A stretch of DNA of 17,268 bases from Haplosporangium gracile (lineage: Eukaryota > Mortierellomycota > Mortierellomycetes > Mortierellales > Mortierellaceae), in the NCBI GenBank assembly GCA_015499985.1, contig JAAAUF010000877.1, positions 1-17,268 on the forward strand. Direction: 5' to 3'. This document shows positions 10,601-17,268 of this stretch, one piece after another. Both the position numbers and the translations under genes were made by a program. Below the pieces are notes generated by a model. That model searched no databases. It was not told the origin of the DNA and saw only the letters and a program-made list of their open reading frames with translations. Position 1 is the first letter of the stretch; each line of letters opens with the position of its first letter.

Positions 10601-10830
10601 CCGTTACAGCTGCCGATCAGTTTCCTTCGCTTGTCAGTCAGGCCCCTGTCGGCGTCAAGCCTTCGTTTGGCTTACTGCCGACGAAGAACCGCAGCCAGAC
10701 TGGTCAGGACGAACCTAATGGGTGGGTGAGCGGCTGGAACAATCTGACGGCGGCGGATCAAGAAGAGGAAGAGTCTTCGACAGGCAAGAAGAAGAAAAAC
10801 AAGAAGAAAATTCTTTTTCATGTCGGTTAA
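7646..10830 (+). CDS. HEL2: Hel2/ZNF598-type RING E3 ubiquitin ligase (collided-ribosome sensor), four exons, 930 aa
   Basis: Exons 7646-8161, 8312-8553, 8683-8962 and 9076-10830 join in frame into 930 residues (human ZNF598 is of similar size, yeast Hel2 shorter). A Ser/Thr/Asn-rich N-terminus with an Asn run (about 39-50) precedes a C3HC4 RING: C132, C135, C147, H149, C152, C155, C168, C171. C2H2-type fingers follow: C224/C229/H243/H248; C303/C306/H319/H324; C327/C330/H349/H354; C357/C362/H379/H384, with a further pair C253/C256. Residues about 595-678 form the conserved helical module of the family (QFRTLTTQYR...SLFG). FPSL motifs, Ser/Asn-rich linkers and a C-terminal Lys cluster (917-924) complete it. 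Family role: it recognises collided ribosomes and ubiquitinates small-subunit proteins, triggering ribosome-associated quality control in the cytosol. The architecture makes the assignment secure; substrates here are inferred. Start: first ATG of the open frame, ahead of the RING. Confidence 0.96.
8162..8311 (+). other. Intron 1 of the HEL2-like gene (150 nt, phase 0)
   Basis: The donor is TGCAAG|GTAACT, directly after the last RING Cys pair, and the acceptor is GGATTAG|GCT. Removal joins NCAYCK to ADQGVMIFT, the continuation expected in Hel2/ZNF598 proteins. Confidence 0.94.
8554..8682 (+). other. Intron 2 of the HEL2-like gene (129 nt, phase 2)
   Basis: The donor is CTCTG|GTAAAC and the acceptor TAAATAG|TGAC. 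Splicing creates a Cys codon (TG|T) that belongs to the conserved CDLC motif, which is missing in either unspliced frame. This is strong support for the junction. Confidence 0.95.
8963..9075 (+). other. Intron 3 of the HEL2-like gene (113 nt, phase 0)
   Basis: The donor is GACCTT|GTAAGT and the acceptor ATCACTAG|GAG. Splicing joins YDKYPDL to ERHLHSEHYAC and supplies the two His ligands (349, 354) of a zinc finger whose Cys pair is in the previous exon. Confidence 0.95.
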
Positions 10831-11031
10831 GTCTTCGTGAGTCATCTTTTGTCGCGATTAACAGACAAGGTTCCCTCGTCAACACACTCTGGTAGTTGGG
10901 TCAACCTGACTTGTCAAGTAGTCATTTTTTTTCTTTCTTGATGCTAGTGTATGCATCCTTGTCTTTTCTCCAAAAGCACATGTCCGTTATCCATCTGCCA
11001 TATTTCCTTGAGACAAGCTCTGCTTCGTAAT

Positions 11032-11037
11032 AATAAA
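11032..11037 (+). terminator. Polyadenylation signal candidate of the HEL2-like gene
   Basis: AATAAA occurs 202 nt after the HEL2 stop codon in AT-rich 3' DNA. This is a usual distance; cleavage site not determinable. Confidence 0.45.
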
Positions 11038-11290
11038 AACTCCAATGATCAAATGCTGGCCCTAAAAGTGCCATATATGATGGTATTGGCTATTGTTATT
11101 ACTATTGCTATTGTTGCTTGTGATGATCGTCTGTATGTTGCTTTTTTTGCTTGCTGTTCTTCAAGTTCATACGACATCGTTTGATGTGATATCTAATCTG
11201 TGGCATGCATATAACTTGCAAACAATTTCTTTGGGCAGGAGTAAAAATAAAAATAAAAACTTTTTGGCCGTTGAAGTAAACAAGTATCGT

Positions 11291-11352
11291 CATTATTGTT
11301 ATTATTGTTATTGTTGTTGTTGTTGTTGTTGTTGATATTGTTGATGTTGTTT
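11291..11352. repeat. TTG/TTA trinucleotide repeat
   Basis: A run of TTA and TTG units, longest as (GTT)n near 11310-11334, lies between the two convergent genes. It is non-coding. Confidence 0.85.
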
Positions 11353-11675
11353 GCCGCCAAAAGATGTTTTTGTCTTCATTACACAGCTCTTTTCATTACA
11401 GGACGGTCGATGTATGTCACTCTGTGATGGGCAAAGTATGCAGCATGGGCTTTTCTATAACCAAGAATTCATTCATAAAAGACAACTAACAAGTTTTGAC
11501 AAACAGAAAGAAATCAATTTGAAAGAGTAGAAGAAATGTGTTTGGGTTTTTATTTTTTGCAAGGGGTTTTTTTATTTTTCTTGGTTGTTGATTGCGGTTG
11601 TTGTTAGATTGTTAGTTGGGATCACTGCAAGTCAATGTGGTTCTTTTTTTTTTTTTTTTGTTTAAAATTTAAGTT

Positions 11676-11681
11676 TTTATT
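11676..11681 (-). terminator. Polyadenylation signal candidate of the minus-strand gene
   Basis: TTTATT on the plus strand reads AATAAA on the minus strand, 114 nt beyond the minus-strand stop codon. A T16 tract follows shortly downstream in that direction. Confidence 0.4.
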
Positions 11682-11794
11682 TGTATTCGTAGTTATTCAT
11701 GAAAAGTCATCAAAAAAGAAAAAGAGAGAAAGAGACGGACAAGATGTATCCGAAGTAGGGGGGAAAGATGGAGGATGATGTTTTTTGATAAGAC

Positions 11795-12949
11795 TTAATA
11801 GGGAGAATAACGACGAGAATAAAGGTTGGTGGAGGTAGTAATGGAGGTGGAGGCGCAGGCGGCGGCAGTGACAGAGCCTGAAGCAGCAGTGGAGGAGGAG
11901 GATAAAAGTAACGAGGTGGACAAGGGAAGGGTCATGTCAATCCCAGTTATCAAGGAGGCCGCAGCGATGTTTTCGAGGGCAGCCATGTTGACGCCGCCAC
12001 GCCAGGAGGAGGCATTATTATTGTTGTTGTTGTTGTTGTTGTTGTTGTCGATAATGCTGGGTACGGAGGTGGCGGGGGCTCCTACGGTTACGGACTGGAC
12101 CTGCTGGACCTGCTGGACCTGCTTGCGCTGCTGCTGCTGCTGCTGCTGGATGCGCTGCTGGTAATGAATAGTAGGTTGAATTCGCTGATGCTGTTGCTGC
12201 GGCGAAATTGAAGAGGAAGAGCCAAGAGTCCGGAGTTGAGTGGACTTTCTGGAGGTGGTAGAGGACTTTTGAGCAAACTCGACCAACTTTGACTTGGCCT
12301 TTTGTCTCATTTCCTCGTCGCGGATAAGCAAGAAGGCGAGGATGCGACGTTTAGACTGGTCCCAGTTGGAGGTGACGGCACGGAAAAGGGCCTTGCAGTC
12401 GGCGGAGGACCAGTCGGCGCCGATCCAGCGGAGGACATTTGCAACGTCAACGAGGGGGTATTCGAGGCAGAGGGGGCGGAGGCGGAGGGAGATGTAGTCG
12501 AGGTTGGTGGGGTTATGGATCCAGGTCAAGAAACAGGTTCCGTGGCTGGCGTCCATAGCCTGAAGGGCGGCCGTGATGGAGTGGGTGGTAGTCGACTCCT
12601 TGGTGATACTGGTAGTAGCGGTAGTGGTGGTAGTAGTGGTGGTGGTAGTCGAGGTGGAAGTAGACTGGGTATCGAGGATGGAGGGCTTGGTAGAGGTGGG
12701 GGAGACGGGCGAGAGGTTGTCGCTGTTGTTGAGCAGGTGAAGGTGCTGCTGAAGGGACTGGGCCTGAATAGAGGCCAAGGTGCGGTACTTGTTGTTTTTA
12801 ATAGTAGGGGTGGACACTGTCGCTGACTCAAAGTGGAGCCAGGACAGGGCCTGTTCGGGGGCAGTGGAGGAGGAGTTGTTCTGGTTGGTGAGGGTGTTGT
12901 TGTGGCAGTAGAAGGTGTCGAGTGGAATGGAGGAGGAGATCAAAGTCAT
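11795..12949 (-). CDS. Unrecognised 384-aa protein with a helical core and Q/N/T/S-rich flanks
   Basis: A single open frame runs on the minus strand from ATG (12947-12949) to TAA (11795-11797). I do not recognise the family. Residues 1-123 are low complexity (Thr run 98-112). Residues about 124-228 form the only globular-looking part: aliphatic and Trp-rich amphipathic helices with ANVLRWIGADW, ALFRAVTSNW and RRILAFLLIR, then a charged helix. Residues 229-320 hold Gln runs (about 251-286) and an Asn run (302-312); the end is Ser/Ala/Thr-rich and finishes SRRYSPY. No signal peptide, membrane segment or catalytic motif is evident. The regular hydrophobic/charged patterning of the core argues for a real gene rather than chance. 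It lies convergent to the HEL2-like gene with 964 nt between stops. The tails resemble those of fungal regulatory or RNA-binding proteins, but that is only a guess. An undetected intron at either end cannot be excluded. Confidence 0.72.
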   Translation of the reverse strand: MTLISSSIPLDTFYCHNNTLTNQNNSSSTAPEQALSWLHFESATVSTPTIKNNKYRTLASIQAQSLQQHLHLLNNSDNLSPVSPTSTKPSILDTQSTSTSTTTTTTTTTTATTSITKESTTTHSITAALQAMDASHGTCFLTWIHNPTNLDYISLRLRPLCLEYPLVDVANVLRWIGADWSSADCKALFRAVTSNWDQSKRRILAFLLIRDEEMRQKAKSKLVEFAQKSSTTSRKSTQLRTLGSSSSISPQQQHQRIQPTIHYQQRIQQQQQQQRKQVQQVQQVQSVTVGAPATSVPSIIDNNNNNNNNNNNASSWRGGVNMAALENIAAASLITGIDMTLPLSTSLLLSSSSTAASGSVTAAACASTSITTSTNLYSRRYSPY

Positions 12950-13200
12950 CTTGAAAAAGTAGATTAGATTTGGGTTGGTTGAAGGTGGTTAGGTGAAGAT
13001 GTGTGGTTTAGTTAGAAAAGTCAAGAGTGAAGTTGATGATGGAAGGAGAAAGAAGTATGAAAAGTAAGCATGTCTTTTTTTATTTATGGGAAGGGGAAGG
13101 AGCGGGGGCTGGCCGCTGACTGTGGCTGGCTGGAGTGACTGGACGGGATGGGAGCACGCAGCTCACACACGCAGCAAGGAGAAAAAAAAATTTATGACTC
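12950..13200 (-). promoter_or_regulatory. Probable promoter/leader of the minus-strand gene
   Basis: Read on the minus strand, the 130 nt before the ATG are pyrimidine- and A/C-rich like the leaders of the other two genes. An AT-rich TATA-like stretch (CATAAATAAA) lies around 13079-13088. No coding frame is present. Confidence 0.4.
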
Positions 13201-14270
13201 TTTTTTTTTTTTTTCCTTTTTGCTCCCTTATGTCGTGCTGTGTCACACACCTGTTGTCACTTGTCAGAGAAGGGGACGATTTATTCATTTGTTCATATCC
13301 TCCTTCCTTCAGGGAGACAATCACGACCAACACACGCCATCCACACCAGGCAAGTGCACATCCGTTCGAATTCTTGCAGCTTTTTTTTAACGCTTCTAAG
13401 GGGTGGTGTCATCGTCGCAATAAGTGAGTTGTCCTTTTTCCTCCTCTTCCTTGTCCGTATTCTCATGAGCACCAACGATATATGATGATAAAGAAGGAAG
13501 AAGACGTCTAACAAAAAACATAACTAAATCACATGACCTATACGACTAAGATAATCGAGCCATCCCTCTGATTCGTCAACTTTGTCGTGGATTTGAGTTG
13601 TGTGAACATCAAAGAACAAAAATGACTCAACACACTCACTCACTCACTCCCTTTTTTTCTGCTCACCCTCGCTCACACTCATAAGTGTTTTTGTTTGTTG
13701 ACTCGACGTCAAGACTCCTTTTGGTCATGACTGACTGACTGACTGAGGCTTATCATATCAAAGCCATCATCATCATCATCATCATCTTGCGAAATATTCA
13801 TAAAGGTGAACTTGGTGGCGCATTCCCTCTCTCTCTTTCTTTCTCTCCTTCTTCTCATCACCTCTTTTTTCACTTATCCGCCGTCATCTACGAAAAAGTC
13901 ATCTCATATACATGTACTGTACTCACTTTGCATTGCAACGTGCTCTCTATTTTTTCTAGCTTCCATTTGTTGCCTATCGCATCACCGACTATCAAACCAA
14001 CCTGTCGTCTTTTTTTTTGACTGAGACAAGGTCAGCTGGGCAAAAAAGTATGAGAGAGTCAAAGGAGGGTACAGTACATGATACAAATGACATTCTAAGG
14101 AAACCAGCTGTGTTCAACTTTACTCTCCCTTTCTCTCACACACACTATGCAACTTGTAAACGAACCAGCAAGGAGTCATGGGAGCCCCGTGGTTAGATAC
14201 AGCATGATAACCAGAGAGGGAGGGCGCTTTTTTCGAAAACACGATTCGGATGACACACTTCTATACATAT
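13201..14270. other. Gene-free region with simple repeats
   Basis: No protein-like frame or RNA gene was recognised. Simple sequence includes T-runs (13200-13215), (TGAC)n at 13728-13746 and (CAT)7 at 13765-13785. Confidence 0.55.
13728..13785. repeat. (TGAC)n and (CAT)7 microsatellites
   Basis: Four TGAC units plus TGA occupy 13728-13746. Seven CAT units occupy 13765-13785. They are separated by 18 bp of unique sequence. Confidence 0.85.
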
Positions 14271-14336
14271 TAGAGGGATGGACAGGCTAGGACTTAAATA
14301 TCACGTAGGGGAAAGAGGAGAGATGTCTCTACCTTG

Positions 14337-14555
14337 CTATTGTGGACCAATGATGACAATCTATCCTGCCCCGCGATTGTCGATCGAGCTCCTCCGCACA
14401 ACTATACAACTCGACACAATAGACACATGTGGGGAGAGAAAGGGAAAGGATATAACATCCATAATAAGGAGCAGGAATGGGATACAGCTGCTGTTACAAT
14501 TGCGGATGGATGGGGGCAGTCTATCGCACCCCGCGATTGCCCATCGGGCTCACCC
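14337..14555 (+). repeat. Diverged direct repeat, two copies 160 bp apart
   Basis: Segments 14337-14395 and 14497-14555 align without gaps at 42 of 59 positions, with an exact shared core CCCCGCGATTG (14369-14379 and 14529-14539). A weaker third echo, CAGTCTATC, lies at 14679-14687, 162 bp after the matching point of copy two. Origin unknown: an old tandem duplication, a transposon relic or part of a decayed gene. Confidence 0.5.
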
Positions 14556-15271
14556 TGATTCATCCTTTCTTTCCATCCAGGACAAGCTGTTCATCCCCAA
14601 TCTATTACGTGCAAGGTATAAATTATGGCTGCCGCTCCTCTACAATTAGCATTCAATCTGTCAGCATGGACGAACGACCAGTCTATCACCAACATCGTCA
14701 ACGACTTTGATACCCGACGGAAGGTGAAACACGGATCAAATCGCACCATGGCGTTGGCCACATGTGTTGCCAGGACGTTTTGTTATTGTTTACATGTCGG
14801 AGATGTACGAATGCGATAATTGGCATCGTTGAATAGCAACCGGAGCAGCAAACAGTGAAATGAAGACGACTTGTCGATGGAAATGAAACGCAATTATACG
14901 TATGCAGCCCAGATGAAAAATGAATGGCAGACACATTGTAAAGCAAGGGAGCATTTATACATAGCCCACACACACACATAAAATACGCGCCTTTCTCAGT
15001 CTTTGAATTGATGACTATCATAAAAACTATCGTTACGACCAACATCCGATTGCCCAACATGATACATAACTACAGTGTAACTCATCCCCCTCTCCTTGTC
15101 ATTCTAACTAGCAATCATCTTCCGTACCCCCTCTCCTACTCTTTCTGTCCGTCTTTCTCTATCGCCATCGTTGTCTGTTGTCTGTCCCCTCCCTTCTATC
15201 TTTGTCGCTCGTCCTCCATCCTGTTCTCCGTCCGTCGCTTTCTCTCTCCCCTTGGTATTTGAGCCTCCTGC

Positions 15272-15305
15272 CACACACACACACATACTCTCTCTCTCTC
15301 TCTCT
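15272..15305. repeat. Compound microsatellite (CA)7-TA-(CT)9
   Basis: A CA run, a TA step and a CT run follow directly. The same structure in the same orientation recurs at 16153-16192. Confidence 0.95.
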
Positions 15306-16152
15306 TTGACTCAAGTAGCTGCTGCTATACGGACCCACCCCTTTGTGTTTCCAACACCCTCCCGCTTCCGATCCCTCTCTTTGATCCTATCTTTTTTGCA
15401 TTGTTGCTACCATCAGGCTCCCTCGTCCCTTTGCCTCGATCCAAAAAAATAAAATAAAATATAAAAATTCGTTTGCCCCAACCGCCAGCCTGCATAAACG
15501 AATGAAAGGTCAGGATATCTGAACTCGTCCGTCCATCGTAAATGGGAGAGGAATGGAGACCGGTAAGAAAAGAAAAGAGAGTAAACGCAACAACTAATAA
15601 AAGAATAATCGATAATAATAAAACGCGCGATAATACCGTAAGCTACAAATCCTTTAGCTTTATCTTATAGTCTTATTTCATAGGATTACCCCATTGCCCC
15701 ATTCCCTATCCCACTCGTCCACTTTTCTGTGCTCCTTGTCTTTAACCTCCTCTGGGCGTTTGTTTGCTTGCTTTGCCAGAGAATGTTGCTTTGTCAGGTA
15801 TATGCATACATACTCCGGATGATCTAATACCATCGGATTCGCACCTTTCTTCTCTTTTCTCGCTCAATGGGTTGATTCTTGCTCTTTGTACCTTGTATCT
15901 TCTGTGTTTTATCCTGACATCGGATCAAGAATCATGGAACCAAACGTGAAGGAACCGCCAATCAGAAATCCGCTTGGAGAAAAAAAAAATATCAAACGCT
16001 AGACGGCGATCTTAGATTGAAAGGATACCTACGGGGCAGTCATAAATCAAAAGACCTATGCATCCATCCAAATGTAAATGAGAGTAGGGAAAAGAAACGA
16101 GAAAAGAGGACATGGCAGATTCTTTTTGTTGGTGCTTCAATTTGAAACGGTG

Positions 16153-16192
16153 CACACACACACATACTCTCTCTCTCTCTCTCTCTCTCTCT
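16153..16192. repeat. Compound microsatellite (CA)6-TA-(CT)13
   Basis: It shares an exact 32-nt (CA)6-TA-(CT)9 block with the array at 15272-15305; the unique flanks do not clearly match. Confidence 0.95.
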
Positions 16193-16586
16193 GCTTACGT
16201 AGATATATACAAACATAGATGCAATCGATTCATTTGAGTCAAACCACTTCCAGGGTGCTCCCTTCAATCAACCAACCCCTGAAGCCTGAAAAAAAGGTCT
16301 CTTGTGGAAAGGAGGAGCAAAAAAAAAACAAATATGTTGCCCCATGTACCATTCCATCTTTGATAGCTTTGGAAGAGCGGTTCGGGTGCCTCAGTTCCCA
16401 GGCTAGCTTTTTCAAGCACGGAAGAAGGACGATAGACAAAGTAAATTGGTCTGTGTGCGACGCATGCGGAATTGTAGTTGACTTTTCTCTCTCTTTCTCT
16501 ATCTCTCTGTCGTATGTTTCTCCTTTTTCCTATGCGAAAAGAAAAAAAAAAAGAGGTACGCGCAAGTCTGTATGTGTACGGGAGAT

Positions 16587-16603
16587 GGGGGGGGGGGGGG
16601 GGG
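16587..16603 (+). repeat. Poly-G run of 17
   Basis: Seventeen consecutive G are followed by CAGAAAG. Such runs can form G-quadruplexes and are difficult to sequence, so the exact length is uncertain. Confidence 0.9.
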
Positions 16604-17116
16604 CAGAAAGGTTGCTGCCGAAGAGGATGGTTGTGGTGATGATGGTGGTTGTGTTTGTGTAAAGGACATAAAGAGTCGATAGGCCTCAACTGTCTCATCT
16701 ATTCATGCGAATGGATGTGCGACACACCTATTCCCCTTCTTGCATGGATGGATGGATGGACTGAAGTAGGTGTAGAGTACAATCTCTCTTCACCCAAGCT
16801 TGGACATGAGAGAAGTGGAACGCAGGAAAGGCATGAATGAATGGGAGAAGGGGTAAAAAAATAGGAAGGGGAGAGTAAAACAAATAGTCTAAATGTAACT
16901 ATTTAGCCATGGGCCATCAAAAACAGGACAAACTCATTCAAATAAGGCTGTCTTTCAATGCTAATGAACCTTTTTCAATTCAAACGAGGGAATGGAAGGG
17001 ACTAAACCGCGACATGGTCATGCAAGTCCGCCCGGGCGATGCAGCGATCCAATGGACTCATGCGTTTTGGCCTTTTTTTTCTTTCTTCGAAAACAACTAT
17101 CAATAAAACAAAGCAA

Positions 17117-17232
17117 GCAGAAAAAAAAGGGGGAGAAGGGAGGAGAAGATCTGAAGCGGAGAAGGAGAGGGGGGATAGGAGAACAAAGGAGTAAAGAAAG
17201 CAAGGGAGAAAGAAGGCGAAAAGAGGGAAGAA
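17117..17232 (+). repeat. Purine-rich (GA) tract
   Basis: About 115 bp consist almost entirely of A and G with few interruptions. On the minus strand this is a CT-rich tract like those preceding genes here, but no minus-strand gene was found to its left. Confidence 0.7.
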
Positions 17233-17268
17233 AGGGGACGACGACACCTATACACTTCTTTTTTTTTT

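Larger units (their letters stand above)
10831..11794. other. Convergent 3' intergenic region (964 nt)
   Basis: No gene is supported here. On the plus strand AATAAA at 11032-11037 is a likely HEL2 polyadenylation signal. On the minus strand AATAAA (TTTATT at 11676-11681) suits the convergent gene. Between them lie a TTG/TTA trinucleotide array (about 11291-11352) and a T16 run (11644-11659). Confidence 0.6.
14750..17268. other. Gene-free right part of the window
   Basis: Six-frame reading gives only short or low-complexity frames; none resembles a known family. Contents: a pyrimidine-rich block (15105-15430), two compound CA-TA-CT microsatellites, an AT-rich patch near 15440-15620, a G17 run, GGAT units near 16743-16759 and a purine tract to about 17232. 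It may be the upstream region of a gene beyond the window. Confidence 0.5.

Noticed and set aside
12302..12826. 174-codon plus-strand Gly/Val-rich frame
   Set aside because: It is the antisense shadow of the Thr- and Ser-rich minus-strand gene; its Gly/Ser composition comes from the repeats.
13350..13389. tRNA-like B-box (GTTCGAATT) followed by a T-run
   Set aside because: The flanking bases do not form a T-stem or acceptor stem, and no A-box is present at the right distance.
14205..14420. snoRNA C-box-like TGATGA motifs (also at 4428 and 11119)
   Set aside because: No matching D-box (CTGA) with terminal stem at a suitable distance was found for any of them.
16219..16698. Frames of about 145 codons on both strands
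   Set aside because: Both depend on simple repeats, including poly-A and G17. The two strands are equally open and neither shows conserved-domain character.

Overview
The window looks like nuclear DNA of a filamentous fungus, most likely an early-diverging one (Mortierellaceae/Mucoromycota-like). The reasons are two intron-containing genes of conserved fungal families, short introns (113-150 nt) with GTAAGT/GTAAAC-type donors and CTAAY/CTGAC-type branch sites, proteins full of Ser/Thr/Asn/Gln runs, and CT-rich leaders. The genus is an inference; the fungal assignment is firm. Nothing bacterial, viral or CRISPR-like is visible.

Layout. Positions 1-2770 hold low-complexity DNA (CA, CT and AAC repeats, poly-T, a long pyrimidine tract). 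This is the promoter/leader zone of the first gene and may contain a long leader intron. Positions 2771-6855 (+) encode a four-exon, 1048-residue Kin1/MARK-family Ser/Thr kinase with all catalytic motifs; I cannot find the C-terminal KA1 domain expected for this family. A 790-nt spacer with a polyadenylation signal, a TATA-like box and an inverted pair of CCAAT boxes leads to a second tandem gene. That gene, 7646-10830 (+), has four exons and encodes a 930-residue Hel2/ZNF598 RING E3 ubiquitin ligase, the sensor of collided ribosomes. A convergent single-exon gene at 12949-11795 (-) encodes a 384-residue protein I do not recognise: a compact helical core of about 105 residues inside Q/N/T/S-rich tails.

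Positions 12950-17268 (4.3 kb) contain no gene I can support. They hold microsatellites (including the same compound CA-TA-CT block twice), a run of 17 G, a homopurine tract at the right edge, and at 14.3-14.8 kb a diverged 160-bp-spaced direct repeat beside a short coding-like island.

The three genes share no evident pathway. The kinase would act in polarity/exocytosis signalling and the ligase in ribosome-associated quality control. No dedicated multi-gene system is apparent. The points most worth a second look are the KA1-less kinase, its 702-nt first intron, the unrecognised minus-strand gene, the inverted CCAAT element and the degenerate repeat/coding island.
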